A stretch of 64,000 nt of DNA from Nocardia mikamii NBRC 108933 (GTDB taxonomy: Bacteria; Actinomycetota; Actinomycetes; Mycobacteriales; Mycobacteriaceae), in NCBI RefSeq assembly GCF_001613505.1, contig NZ_BDCM01000021.1:26972-90971 (forward strand), read 5' to 3'. The notes beneath the pieces are model-generated. The model searched no databases. It saw nothing but the letters and a program-made list of their open reading frames with translations, and had not been told where the DNA came from. This document shows, piece by piece, positions 1 to 8,482 of this stretch. Every line of letters starts with the position of its first letter. Position 1 is the first letter of the stretch. Both the position numbers and the translations under genes were made by a program.

Positions 1-2
1 AC

Positions 3-563
3 AATCTGCTGGGCAACTTCCGGCTGAACGAGAAGATGGCCGACACCGTCGCCGAACTGCGGGCCGCGACCGGCGCAACGCCACCGGCCGTCCACACGCC
101 CTGGCTGACCGACACGCTGGATTCCCTTCGGCAATACGAGGATTCGGCGCTGGCGTTCGTCGCCTGCGGTGACGATGCCGCGCCCGAGGATCCGGTGCGC
201 TACTGGGCGGAGATCGAACAACGCCGCGCCACGCAGCCGATCTTCGGCGCGCTGGCGGCGAACATTCAGCCCTGCGCCTTCTGGCCCCGGCCCGTGGAAA
301 GCATTACCACAGTGCGGAATTCGGTTCCGGCGCTGATCGTGCAGGCGACCGGCGACCCCCGCACGCCCTACGATCACGCCCTCGCACTTCATCGCGATCT
401 GGTCGCGTCCCGCCTCGTCACACTGGCGGATGTGCGGATTCACATGACGTTCCGTCCCGGTCTCAGTCGCTGCGTCGGCGCGGCGATCAACGGGTATTTC
501 GCCGACGGCCTGTTACCCGCGACCGACGTGGTGTGCGCGCCCGACAGCCGAGCTGAGCCGTAG
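3..563 (+). CDS. Alpha/beta hydrolase, C-terminal part (TAP-like)
   Basis: The reading frame is open from the window edge, so this is the 3' part of a gene that starts upstream. The visible stretch matches the C-terminal domain of secreted TAP-like alpha/beta hydrolases (tripeptidyl aminopeptidase-related): PALIVQATGDPRTPYDHA carries the expected catalytic Asp, and the His in RIHMTF is the likely triad base, followed by the usual Cys near the end (SRC). The nucleophile elbow is outside the window, so substrate and export cannot be judged. A strong hairpin follows the stop codon. Confidence 0.7.
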   Translation, partial: NLLGNFRLNEKMADTVAELRAATGATPPAVHTPWLTDTLDSLRQYEDSALAFVACGDDAAPEDPVRYWAEIEQRRATQPIFGALAANIQPCAFWPRPVESITTVRNSVPALIVQATGDPRTPYDHALALHRDLVASRLVTLADVRIHMTFRPGLSRCVGAAINGYFADGLLPATDVVCAPDSRAEP

Positions 564-568
564 CACGG

Positions 569-600
569 ACAGGCCCGGCTTCCGAGGAAGCCGGGCCTGT
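569..600. terminator. Bidirectional intrinsic terminator
   Basis: A perfect 15-bp inverted repeat (ACAGGCCCGGCTTCC and its complement) with a 2-nt loop lies between two convergent genes: it starts 6 bp after the hydrolase stop and ends 13 bp before the SDR stop. It probably ends both transcripts. There is no long U-tract, which is common in high-GC actinobacteria. Confidence 0.75.
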
Positions 601-612
601 GTGCAGACGAAA

Positions 613-1374
613 TCAGCGCGGCGCCATGCGGATCGCGCCGTCGAGGCGGATGGTCTCGCCGTTGAGCATCGGGTTTTCCACGATGTGGCGGGCCAGGGCC
701 GCGTATTCGGCGGGGTCGCCGAGACGGGCGGGATGCGGGACCTGCGCGCCGAGGGCCTTGATGGCCTCCTCGGGCAGGGTGGCGAACAGCGGGGTGTGGA
801 ACAGGCCGGGCGCGATGGTGTTCACGCGGATGTTCACGCTCGCCAGGTCGCGGGCGATCGGCAGGGTCATGCCGACGATGCCGCCCTTGGAGGCGGAGTA
901 GGCGGCCTGGCCGATCTGACCGTCGAAGGCCGCGACCGAGGCGGTGTTGATGATGACACCGCGCTCCTCACCCTCGAGCTCGGTGGCGGCGATGCGCTCG
1001 GCGGCCAGGCGGATCACGTTGAACGTGCCGATCAGGTTGACATTGATGATCTTGGTGAAGTCGGCCAGCGGGAACGCGCCCTTCTTGCTGACCGTCTTGA
1101 TCGCATTGCCGATACCGGCGCAGTTCACCGCGATCCGCAGGGTGCCCAGCTGCGCGGCGGCATCCAGCGCGGCGCTCACCTGCTCCTCGTCGGTGACGTC
1201 GGTCGCGGCGAAGACCACACCGTCGCCCCGCTCCTTGGCGATCGCCTCCCCGTTGGACGAGGGCAGGTCGATGATCACCACCTTGGCGCCCTGGCCGTGC
1301 AGTTCCTTCACCGTGGCCAGGCCCAGACCCGACGCGCCACCGGTGACCACGGCGACCGCATTCTCGAGCTTCAT
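613..1374 (-). CDS. SDR dehydrogenase, 3-hydroxyacyl-CoA dehydrogenase type II-like
   Basis: A 253-residue classical short-chain dehydrogenase. TGGASGLG at residues 11-18 binds the nucleotide, NCAG lies at 84-87, and the catalytic Ser146, Tyr159 and Lys163 (YSASK) are present. D36 after the second strand (VVIIDLP) suggests NAD preference. The C-terminal pattern and overall sequence resemble the HSD17B10/3-hydroxy-2-methylbutyryl-CoA dehydrogenase group, which oxidises 3-hydroxyacyl-CoA in beta-oxidation or isoleucine breakdown. The ATG is preceded by AAGGAC at good spacing. The exact substrate is inferred by family only. Confidence 0.8.
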   Translation of the reverse strand: MKLENAVAVVTGGASGLGLATVKELHGQGAKVVIIDLPSSNGEAIAKERGDGVVFAATDVTDEEQVSAALDAAAQLGTLRIAVNCAGIGNAIKTVSKKGAFPLADFTKIINVNLIGTFNVIRLAAERIAATELEGEERGVIINTASVAAFDGQIGQAAYSASKGGIVGMTLPIARDLASVNIRVNTIAPGLFHTPLFATLPEEAIKALGAQVPHPARLGDPAEYAALARHIVENPMLNGETIRLDGAIRMAPR

Positions 1375-1517
1375 ACGAGGTCCTTTCTGATCGGTATCGG
1401 CGTCAGACTAACCGCCGCACCAGCCATAAGTAAATAGCGATTCGCCTTGCTGCTCATGATGGAGCAGGAGGCGATCCGCAGTCGGTTCTTTTGTTATACC
1501 AGCTCACAGCGATTCAA

Positions 1518-1531
1518 CCAGAACGTTCTGG
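1518..1531. promoter_or_regulatory. 14-bp perfect palindrome
   Basis: CCAGAACGTTCTGG is a perfect palindrome in the gap between the serine hydrolase stop and the SDR start, about 145 bp upstream of the SDR ATG on the minus strand. It could be an operator for the SDR gene. No dedicated regulator can be assigned. Confidence 0.3.
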
Positions 1532-1566
1532 ATCGGTCGCGCGACCTTGATGTTCTGCCGAGTTCG

Positions 1567-2526
1567 CTACTTGTCGCCAACTGCGCAGAATTTAGAACAT
1601 GTTACAGTTTCGGTGGAGGCGGCGGCAACCGCCGAGGTCGCCGCGAGGGTCTGCCGCAAGGCGGTGACGGCCGCGCCGCCGGTGGTCCACGCGGTTCCGG
1701 CCGGCTGGGTGGTGAGCACGACGACCACGTAGCGGCCCGGCTGGGCCGGGTCGGTGGAAACCAGGCCGGTCGTATTCAGTGTCGTGGAGTCGTCCGTCGT
1801 CATCCAGCCCTGTTTGATCGCCCAATCCGTCCCGGTGAGGGCGTCGGGGATGCCGAAGTACTGATCGGTTCCGTCGGCGGCGGTCGCACTCGCCCGGTGC
1901 AGCGCGGTGAGAATCAGATCGCGTGCCGGCTGCGGGATCTCGGCGCCGATGTAGCGATAGATTCGCACCACATCGGCCGCAGTGGTGAGTGTTTCGCCCC
2001 ACTGAGCCGGATCCTGCGGCGGCCGAGTGGCGTCGAGTCCGATGTCCGCCGCGACGCGGGACACGATGTCCGGGCCGCCGCGGGTATCCCACAGCGCGTC
2101 GGCGATATCGTCGTCGCTGGCCGACAGCATCTGCGACAGCTGCGCGGCGGTATCCGAATCCGGCTGCCAGTTCCCACTTTTCAGCTCGTCGAGGGCGATC
2201 AGTAGTTTGACCACCGAAGCGGTGTAGAACTGCTGGTCGGTGTTCAGTCCGGCGAGCGACGTCCCGGTGACCGTGTCGACCACGTCGATGCCCACCTGGC
2301 TGCCGGGTTCGGCGGTGAGGATCGCATCCCGCATCTGCTGCGCCAGCGGATTCGGCGAAATCGGCTGAGCCGCAACGGTGGTCGACTCGCCGACGGTGGC
2401 CGAACCCGGGTGTGCCGCAGCGGTTCCGGTCGCCACGTGTGCCACCGCGATCCCCGAAATCGCGAGTACCGCAGCGAATGCCACGACAGCCAGTACGCGG
2501 CGCCGCCGGCCGGACGGAGTGTTCAT
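1567..2526 (-). CDS. Exported class A beta-lactamase-like serine hydrolase
   Basis: A 319-residue protein. It starts with MNTPSGRRRR and a hydrophobic segment (about residues 11-37) typical of a Sec signal or anchor, so it acts outside the membrane. The SxxK motif of penicillin-recognising enzymes is S104-VV-K107 (YTASVVKL). A degenerate second motif (SASDDD, about 135-140) stands where class A enzymes have SDN, and a KQG replaces the usual KTG. The altered motifs argue against a classical penicillinase; a cell-wall-associated or regulatory serine hydrolase is likelier. It is divergent from a TetR gene about 130 bp away. Confidence 0.7.
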   Translation of the reverse strand: MNTPSGRRRRVLAVVAFAAVLAISGIAVAHVATGTAAAHPGSATVGESTTVAAQPISPNPLAQQMRDAILTAEPGSQVGIDVVDTVTGTSLAGLNTDQQFYTASVVKLLIALDELKSGNWQPDSDTAAQLSQMLSASDDDIADALWDTRGGPDIVSRVAADIGLDATRPPQDPAQWGETLTTAADVVRIYRYIGAEIPQPARDLILTALHRASATAADGTDQYFGIPDALTGTDWAIKQGWMTTDDSTTLNTTGLVSTDPAQPGRYVVVVLTTQPAGTAWTTGGAAVTALRQTLAATSAVAAASTETVTCSKFCAVGDK

Positions 2527-2655
2527 ACTTTCCAGAAACCGCGCGCAGCTGTGTACAGCTCGAGGGCCGGTTGGTAGAACGCTGTCGGTTCACGGTGGGG
2601 TCGCTGTCGGGCGTGTTGGTGGACGCGGACCCGGTCCCTGCGCCACGATCGTCGG

Positions 2656-3228
2656 GTGACCAAGAGCTCCTACCACCACGGAGATCTGCGGGCCACGCTG
2701 CTGACGGCGGCGGCCGAGCAGATCGCTGCCGACGGCGTCGACGCGGTGTCGCTGCGAGCGCTGGCCCAGCGCGCCGGCGTCTCACATGCCGCGCCCGCCC
2801 ACCATTTCGGCAATCGGCAGGGTTTGCTCACCGCGCTCGCGATCCGCGGACACGAGCTGCTGGCCGACGAATTGCGGGGCGCCCGCGACGATTTCCGGGA
2901 CATGGCGGTCGCCTACATCCGCTTCGCGCGTCGCCATCCCGGGCATTTCGACGTCATGTTCCGCCACGATCTGCTACGGGCCGACGATCCGGAGCTGATC
3001 GCTGCGCGCACCGTCTCCGGCGAGGAGTTGCGTTCCGGCGTAGCTCACCTGGGCGTCGCGGAATCCGCGCGACCGGCGACCGAACTGGCGGCCTGGTCGC
3101 TCGTGCACGGCTTCGCGTCGCTGTGGCGCGAGGGCGCGCTCACCGACTCCGAACTCGGCGGCGCCGATCCCGAACAGCTGGCCCGGCAGATGGTCGCCAC
3201 CGTCGACTTCGTCGGAGCGAAAATGTAG
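2656..3228 (+). CDS. TetR family transcriptional regulator
   Basis: A 190-residue one-component repressor. The HTH is at about residues 10-55 (VSLRALAQRAGVSHAAPAHHF), with the unusual AAPAHHF recognition turn seen in a subgroup whose C-terminal domain is of the TetR WHG type. It starts at GTG (2656). The gene is divergent from the serine hydrolase and may control it or itself. No obvious palindrome was found in the intergenic gap. The ligand is unknown. Confidence 0.8.
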   Translation: MTKSSYHHGDLRATLLTAAAEQIAADGVDAVSLRALAQRAGVSHAAPAHHFGNRQGLLTALAIRGHELLADELRGARDDFRDMAVAYIRFARRHPGHFDVMFRHDLLRADDPELIAARTVSGEELRSGVAHLGVAESARPATELAAWSLVHGFASLWREGALTDSELGGADPEQLARQMVATVDFVGAKM

Positions 3229-3247
3229 CGACGACAGGTTATCCGGC

Positions 3248-3709
3248 TCAGCGTTCGTGCACCATCTCGGCCACCCGGCGCTGCGCTTCCGTCGCGTCGG
3301 TGTCGACGATGGCGTCGGTGGTCGCGTTCTCGTTGCGGCCGGCGAGCAGATCGCGGATTTCGATCAGCAATTCCGTTTGGGTCGGAACGGCCTTCTTCTT
3401 GCGGCTGAACCGTTTCTGCAAGGTGTTCATCGGAAGAATGAGCACGAAATACAACACCGTCGCCACCATGAGGAAATTGATCGCCGCACTGATGATCGGT
3501 CCGATGGCGATGAACGCGGCCGGTTTCCCGGCGACCAGTTGCACGCCCAATCCGAGCTGCCCGTTGGTGCCCACGACCGCCAGCAGCGGCTCGACGATTC
3601 CCTTCGTCACCGAGGTGACGATCGCGGTGAAGGCCGTGCCCATCACCACCGCGGTCGCCAATTCGATGACGTTGCCGCGCATCAGGAAGTCTTTGAACCC
3701 TTTGAGCAT
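3248..3709 (-). CDS. mscL: Large-conductance mechanosensitive channel MscL
   Basis: A 153-residue channel subunit that opens under membrane tension to release solutes during hypo-osmotic shock. The N-terminal MLKGFKDFLMRGNVIELATA signature is intact, followed by TM1 (about 17-45), a periplasmic loop and TM2 (about 68-95, FLMVATVLYFVLIL). The C-terminal cytoplasmic helix includes the conserved TELLIEIRDLL. Length fits actinobacterial MscL. Convergent with the TetR gene, 19 bp apart. Confidence 0.95.
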   Translation of the reverse strand: MLKGFKDFLMRGNVIELATAVVMGTAFTAIVTSVTKGIVEPLLAVVGTNGQLGLGVQLVAGKPAAFIAIGPIISAAINFLMVATVLYFVLILPMNTLQKRFSRKKKAVPTQTELLIEIRDLLAGRNENATTDAIVDTDATEAQRRVAEMVHER

Positions 3710-3854
3710 GTCAGCCTCACGATCGATCCGAACACATCAACGCTGTCTCGGACGGGCAGTCTAACGGCGAGCAGCGAACCAGCAGCAACTCGTTGTGGGC
3801 TCGATCACGCGTTCGGATCCGAATCCGTCGGTCCCGGACGATAACCTTTCCGGC

Positions 3855-4595
3855 GTGGCCGAGAATTCGCCGGGGTGCTATCGCGAACGCCGCTCGCGGG
3901 CGTCCGCGGGCGCGATGGTGTGGCAGCGGGAGGTGGCGGGGGAGTCGGCCACGGTGTTGCCGGACGGCTGTATGGATCTGTTGTGGCTCGGCGGCCGGCT
4001 GGTGGTGGCCGGGCCGGACACCCGCGCCTACCGCAGCGGCGCCGCCGCGCAGACCGTGTACGGCATTCGCTTCGCGCCGGGCACCGCTCCGGCGCTGCTC
4101 GGCGTGCGTGCGCCGGAACTGCTGGATCGCCGCGCCGAGCTGGACGAGCTGTGGTCGTCGCGGCGGGCCCGCGTCATGGCCGACGTGGTCGCCGCGGCGC
4201 CGGACCCGCTGTGCGGACTCGAGGAGGTGGCCCGGCGCTGTGCGGCGGCGACCGCCCCGCCCGACCCGGTGGTGGCACAGATCGTGCGCCGGCTGGATGC
4301 GGGGGAGACGGTCGCGGCCACGGCCGACGCGCTGGGTCTGGGGGCGCGGCGGCTGCATCGGCTCTCGGTCTCGGCCTTCGGATACGGGCCCAAGATGCTG
4401 GTCCGCGTGCTGCGGATGCGCAGGGCTCTGGATCTGACTCACACCGGCGTGGGTTTCGCCGAGACCGCGGCGCTGGCCGGATATGCCGATCAGGCCCATA
4501 TGACCCGGGAGATCCGGGCGTTGACCGGGCGATCTCCCGGTGGTATCCGAGGGGCCGCCGCGCGTCTCGAGGACGCTCAGCCCAGCGGCGCGTAG
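3855..4595 (+). CDS. AraC family transcriptional regulator
   Basis: The N-terminal domain contains VLPDGCMDLLW, a signature of a common AraC subgroup with a DUF6597-type sensor domain. The C-terminal HTH pair (about residues 150-240) ends with AGYADQAHMTREIRALTGRSPG, the second-helix motif of AraC/XylS proteins. The frame extends to a GTG at 3795, but the GTG at 3855 removes a weakly conserved 20-residue leader; the start is uncertain. Its 3' end overlaps the convergent glyoxalase-fold gene by 19 bp. Confidence 0.8.
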   Translation: MAENSPGCYRERRSRASAGAMVWQREVAGESATVLPDGCMDLLWLGGRLVVAGPDTRAYRSGAAAQTVYGIRFAPGTAPALLGVRAPELLDRRAELDELWSSRRARVMADVVAAAPDPLCGLEEVARRCAAATAPPDPVVAQIVRRLDAGETVAATADALGLGARRLHRLSVSAFGYGPKMLVRVLRMRRALDLTHTGVGFAETAALAGYADQAHMTREIRALTGRSPGGIRGAAARLEDAQPSGA

Positions 4596-4969
4596 AGGTC
4601 GACGCCGTTGCCGTCGGGGTCGTGCACGGTGGCGTAGCGCTGGCCCCATACGGCGTCGAAGGGCTTCGTCTCCCCGTGGTATCCGGCCGCGACCAGATCG
4701 TCGAATACCGCGTCGACCTCGGCCGCCGAACCGCATTCGACGGCCAATCCGATCCGGCCCGCCGCGGCGTTCCAGTGCCGATCGCCGCCGACGTCGCGGG
4801 CGATGTTCTCCTCGGAATCGAGCATCAGGCGGAATCCGCCCGGTAGCTGCGCTTCCACGTGCCCACCACCGACGACCTCGCCGAATTCGAGACCGAGCCG
4901 CCGGTAGAAGCCGAGTGCGGCCGTCAGATCGGAGACGACCACGCCGATTGCGTTGAGTTGAGGTGCCAT
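4577..4969 (-). CDS. VOC (glyoxalase/bleomycin-resistance fold) protein
   Basis: About 130 residues with one full VOC unit: the start region AIGVVVSDLTAALGFYRRLG and the end motif TVHDPDGNGVDLYAPLG are typical. Such proteins act as lyases, dioxygenases or antibiotic-binding proteins; the function here is unknown. The frame runs upstream to 5038, but the ATG at 4969 begins exactly at the domain (MAPQLNAIG), so the shorter form is preferred. Tail-to-tail overlap with the AraC gene suggests the two are not co-transcribed. Confidence 0.75.
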   Translation of the reverse strand: MAPQLNAIGVVVSDLTAALGFYRRLGLEFGEVVGGGHVEAQLPGGFRLMLDSEENIARDVGGDRHWNAAAGRIGLAVECGSAAEVDAVFDDLVAAGYHGETKPFDAVWGQRYATVHDPDGNGVDLYAPLG

Positions 4970-5054
4970 GGCGTCACCGTAGAGCGCCGCCGGCAGTGCC
5001 GTCTTGAACGAATCGGACGGCGTGGCTGGGTTTGTCACAATTCGGGATCGAAAG

Positions 5055-5067
5055 CCTGGTGACCAGG
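5055..5067. promoter_or_regulatory. 13-bp palindrome in divergent promoter region
   Basis: CCTGGT-G-ACCAGG is a perfect palindrome between the divergent VOC gene (start 4969) and AraC gene (start 5190). It is a candidate operator for either. The binding protein is unknown. Confidence 0.3.
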
Positions 5068-5189
5068 ATCAATCTATTACCGCGACGTGCTGACCACCAC
5101 AATCGGAGTGAAATTAGGTCGGAACGCTGGTCGGAGTGGTTAGCGTTTCCCCCAACGTGTTCGGGGACGCGAATGAGGGCAGGAGGGAT

Positions 5190-6197
5190 ATGGGTACCGA
5201 CCAGACATTGCTGCATCGTTTCGTGATCTCGCAGATGACCGACGCCGGGATCGATCGTGACCGACTGCTGCGCGAATGCGAACTACCGGAATGGACCCTG
5301 GCCGGCGAAGGCGTTCACGTGCCCGCGCGGGTCTTTTCCCGGTTGTGGGAGATCGGTGAGAATTGGCTCGACGATCCCGACGTGGCGCTGCATGTCGCCA
5401 GCAGATATCAGCTGGCCGCCACCCGGCTCTACGACTATCTGTTCGCCAGTGCGCCGACCGTGGGCGCCGGCCTGGCGACCTGCGGTCCGTACGTCACCGC
5501 CGTGACCACCAATCACCGTTTCGATCTGGTGGTGGAGAACGAGGCGGAGACCACGCTGTACCTGGACATGATCGAGGGCGAGGGTCGCGGCCGCGAACTG
5601 GTGCAACTGTGGGGGCTGGTCGCCGTGCTGACCCGAGCCCGCCGCGTGGTGGCCGCGCCGTTCGACCCGGTTCGCGTAGCGCTGCGGCAACCGGCTCCGC
5701 GTCGCCTGGACACGTTCGCGCAGGTATTCGGTTCGGCAATGGTGGAATTCGATGCTCCGGTGGATTCGATGACCTTTCGGTCGGCCGATATGGATCTGCC
5801 CCTGACCACCGCCGATCCGGTCCTCGCGGATGTGCTGCAACCGCTGGCCGCGGCGCTGCCGCCGCCACCGCCGCTGGCTTCGGCGTGGCCGGAGCGTGTT
5901 TCGCGGGCCTTGGCCGACGCCTTCGCCGAGGGCGAGGTGTCGCTCGAGCAGGTGGCGCGGCGGCTCGCCATCAGTCCGCGCACCTTGCAGCGGCGGCTGT
6001 CCGAGGCGGGGACCACGTGGCGGCGCGAATTGGATCGGGCCCGCTTGGCCCGGGCCCAGGCCGCGGGACCGCTGAGCCGGGAGCGGCAGGCGGCATTGCT
6101 CGGCTATGCCGACGCCGGCTCGATGCGGCGTGCGGCGCGGCGCTGGTCGATGGTGGCGCACACGCGCACTGCGGGATCGGCCGACTGTCAGGCCTAG
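5190..6197 (+). CDS. AraC family regulator with ligand-binding N-terminal domain
   Basis: About 335 residues. ATG 5190 is preceded by an AGGAGG sequence, so the upstream extension to 5136 is rejected. The N-terminal two thirds matches the arabinose-binding-like domain (PF12625 type) of regulators such as OruR/ArgR-like AraC proteins. The C-terminal HTH contains VSLEQVARRLAISPRTLQRRL (about 250-270). The last helix region reads LLGYADAGSMRRAARRW, slightly degenerate compared with the family's FSEPSAFSRAFRRW. The inducer is unknown. Confidence 0.8.
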   Translation: MGTDQTLLHRFVISQMTDAGIDRDRLLRECELPEWTLAGEGVHVPARVFSRLWEIGENWLDDPDVALHVASRYQLAATRLYDYLFASAPTVGAGLATCGPYVTAVTTNHRFDLVVENEAETTLYLDMIEGEGRGRELVQLWGLVAVLTRARRVVAAPFDPVRVALRQPAPRRLDTFAQVFGSAMVEFDAPVDSMTFRSADMDLPLTTADPVLADVLQPLAAALPPPPPLASAWPERVSRALADAFAEGEVSLEQVARRLAISPRTLQRRLSEAGTTWRRELDRARLARAQAAGPLSRERQAALLGYADAGSMRRAARRWSMVAHTRTAGSADCQA

Positions 6198-6246
6198 TTC
6201 ACCGGACGCGCCCCTGATCGCGGGGCCGCGTAGCCGCGGAGCGCTT

Positions 6247-6308
6247 CGCTCGATCACCGGCCTCGGCGTGCGGGTGTAGCGACCGACGCCGAGATGGGTG
6301 ATCGAGCG
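6247..6308. terminator. Composite two-step hairpin between convergent genes
   Basis: Outer arms CGCTCGATCACC (6247-6258) and its exact complement (6297-6308) enclose inner arms CTCGGCGT (6262-6269) and ACGCCGAG (6286-6293), with symmetrical 3-nt internal loops and a 16-nt apical loop. It lies between the AraC stop and the stop of the small minus-strand gene, so a bidirectional terminator is the simplest reading. Confidence 0.6.
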
Positions 6309-6321
6309 GCACCGCGCTGCG

Positions 6322-6513
6322 CTATGCCCGCAGATTGCTCGCCGCGATACTCCAGAACGTATGCCGGTCCAGTGCCTGGAAATCCCAGCTCTCGGCGATG
6401 GCGTGGGAGGTGGCGACGATGGCCGGTACATCGAAGTCTTCGCGGGTCGCCGTGCCCTTGGCCTCCAGTTCGGCGATCACGTACTGGGTGGCGGTTTCGA
6501 AGGTGTACAACAC
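6322..6513 (-). CDS. Small hypothetical protein
   Basis: About 63 residues starting at GTG 6513, chosen because GGGAGAG lies 4 nt upstream; a longer form from 6543 is possible. The product reads VLYTFETATQYVIAELEAKG followed by a short acidic/aromatic segment, with no membrane span, signal or Cys. It is not recognised. Codon use is consistent with neighbours and the gene has its own terminator side and upstream region. Confidence 0.5.
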   Translation of the reverse strand: MLYTFETATQYVIAELEAKGTATREDFDVPAIVATSHAIAESWDFQALDRHTFWSIAASNLRA

Positions 6514-6622
6514 GGTGCTCTCCCATCGGTCGTAGCTACACATCCGGAACGCGCTGCGCGTACTTTGTCAGTCTTGTCACGCTGTCACAATCGGGCCAGC
6601 GCCGAACGCGCCACATCCGGGC

Positions 6623-6643
6623 AAATGTGCCATTTTCACATTT
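6623..6643. promoter_or_regulatory. Inverted repeat AAATGTG-N7-CACATTT
   Basis: A perfect 7-bp-arm inverted repeat in an AT-richer stretch about 110 bp upstream of the small minus-strand gene. Possible regulator site; no regulator can be assigned. Confidence 0.3.
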
Positions 6644-6719
6644 CGACGGCCGCGAGGAATCTGCGTGAGAATTCTCTACCCGCAGGCGGTTTCGACCAAA
6701 CTATTCACCGAAAGTGTAG

Positions 6720-6744
6720 CGCCGCCGGCAAGCCTCCGGCGGCG
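6720..6744 (-). terminator. Terminator of the acyl-CoA synthetase pair
   Basis: CGCCGCCGG (6720-6728) pairs with CCGGCGGCG (6736-6744) around a 7-nt loop, about 30 bp past the stop codon of the downstream synthetase gene on the minus strand. Confidence 0.6.
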
Positions 6745-6775
6745 AGCAACTCATCGGCAAAGCTGTGGCGAACCG

Positions 6776-8482
6776 CTAAACGGTCGGTTGTGCGAGAACG
6801 TCCTCGTAGCGGAATTCCTGGGCGATGCCGGTGCCGGCGGCATGGGCGGCCTCCTCGCGCTGCCGCAGTTCCACGCGGCGGATCTTGCCCGAGATCGTCT
6901 TGGGCAGTTCGGTGAATTCGATCCGCCGCACCCGCAGGTACGGTGCGAGGTGATCGCGCGCGTATTCCAGTATGGCCCTTGCGGTTTCACGGTCCGGCTC
7001 CCAGCCGGCGGCCAGCGTGACATACGCCTTGGGGACGGCCAGGCGGGTGTCGTCGGGTTGCGGCACCACCGCGGCCTCCACCACCGCCGGGTGTTCGATC
7101 AGCACACTTTCGAGTTCGAACGGCGAAACCTTGTAATCGGAGGATTTGAACACGTCGTCGGTCCGGCCGATATAGGTGATGTAGCCGTCTTCGTCGCGGG
7201 CCGCCACATCGCCGGTGTGGTAGTAGCCGCCCTCCATCACCGCCGCGTTCCGTTCCGGATCCTGGAGATAGCCGTTCATCAGGTTGACCGGATGGGCCCT
7301 CAGATCCAGGCAGATCTCGCCCTCCTCGGCGGGCATGCCGGTGACGGGATCGACCAGCACCACGGGCACACCCGGCATGGGGCGGCCCATCGAGCCGGCC
7401 TTGACCGGTTGTCCGGGCGTGTTGGCGATCTGCAGGGTGGTTTCGGTCTGGCCGAATCCGTCCCGGATGGTCAGTCCCCAGGCGGTTTCCACCTGGGCGA
7501 TCACATCGGGATTGAGCGGTTCGCCGGCGCCGAGGATTTCGCGCAGTCCGGACGGACGCTCGCCGAGGTCGGCCTGAATCAGCATGCGCCACACCGTCGG
7601 TGGCGCACAGAAGGTGTTGACCTCCGCGCGGCGGAGCTGACCGAGTAGCGCCTCGGCGTCGAACCGGCCGTAGTTGTAGACGAAGATCGTCGCCTCGGCG
7701 ATCCAGGGCGCGAAGAAGCAGCTCCAGGCGTGCTTCGCCCAGCCCGGCGCGCTGATCGCGAGATGCACGTCGCCGGGACGGACGCCGATCCAGTACATGG
7801 TGCTCAGATGCCCGACCGGATAACTGGTCTGGTTGTGCTGCACCATCTTCGGCTTGCTCGTCGTGCCGGAGGTGAAATAGACCAGCAGTTCATCGCCCAC
7901 CTGTGTCACCGTGGGAAAGGGGCCCGCGGACTCCACCGCGGCCGCCGCCGCGTAGTCGTGCCAGCCCTCGACCGGACCGCCGACCGCGATGCGCCGGTAG
8001 TCGCCGGGGACCTCGTCGAATTTCGCGGTGTCGCGGGCGTTGGTGAGGACGAAACGCACCTCGCCCCTGGTGATCCGGTCGATCAGATCGGCCGGTCCGA
8101 GTGCGCCCGTGGTGGGCATGACCACCGCGCCGAGTTTGGCGACGGCGAGCATCGACTCCCACAGCTCGACCTGGTTGCCCAGCATCAGGATGACCCGATC
8201 ACCTTGGCGCACACCGAGTTCGGCGAGCCAGGTCGCCACTCGATCCGAGCGCCGCGCCATCTCGTCGAAACTCACCCGCAGTTCACTGCCGTCCTCCTCG
8301 ACGATCCACAGCGCGGTGCGGTCGTTGCCGCGCGCGATCACGTCGAACCAGTCCACGGCCCAATTGAACGCGCCGGTCAGCCGGGGCCACTGAAACGTCC
8401 GCACCGCGGTGTCGTAGTCGGTCGCCAGTTCGACCAGCCGGTCGCGCGCCTGGCGATACAACTCGGTGTTGGACGTCATCAC
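6776..8482 (-). CDS. AMP-forming acyl-CoA synthetase, medium-chain type
   Basis: A 568-residue ANL-superfamily ligase that activates a carboxylic acid with ATP and transfers it to CoA. Visible motifs: YFTSGTTSKPKM (phosphate loop), GFGQTETT (adenylate motif), YHTGDVAARDEDGYITYIGRTDD (hinge Asp region) and PKTISGKIRRVEL with the C-terminal catalytic Lys. The sequence around SAPGWAKHAWSCFFAPW is typical of medium-chain (MACS-like) acyl-CoA synthetases. ATG overlaps the stop of the upstream synthetase gene (ATGA), so the two are translationally coupled. Confidence 0.9.
   Translation of the reverse strand: MMTSNTELYRQARDRLVELATDYDTAVRTFQWPRLTGAFNWAVDWFDVIARGNDRTALWIVEEDGSELRVSFDEMARRSDRVATWLAELGVRQGDRVILMLGNQVELWESMLAVAKLGAVVMPTTGALGPADLIDRITRGEVRFVLTNARDTAKFDEVPGDYRRIAVGGPVEGWHDYAAAAAVESAGPFPTVTQVGDELLVYFTSGTTSKPKMVQHNQTSYPVGHLSTMYWIGVRPGDVHLAISAPGWAKHAWSCFFAPWIAEATIFVYNYGRFDAEALLGQLRRAEVNTFCAPPTVWRMLIQADLGERPSGLREILGAGEPLNPDVIAQVETAWGLTIRDGFGQTETTLQIANTPGQPVKAGSMGRPMPGVPVVLVDPVTGMPAEEGEICLDLRAHPVNLMNGYLQDPERNAAVMEGGYYHTGDVAARDEDGYITYIGRTDDVFKSSDYKVSPFELESVLIEHPAVVEAAVVPQPDDTRLAVPKAYVTLAAGWEPDRETARAILEYARDHLAPYLRVRRIEFTELPKTISGKIRRVELRQREEAAHAAGTGIAQEFRYEDVLAQPTV

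Noticed and set aside
4577..5038. Longer version of the VOC protein starting at 5038
   Set aside because: The extra 23 residues are not part of the domain and run into the divergent promoter region; ATG 4969 fits the fold start.
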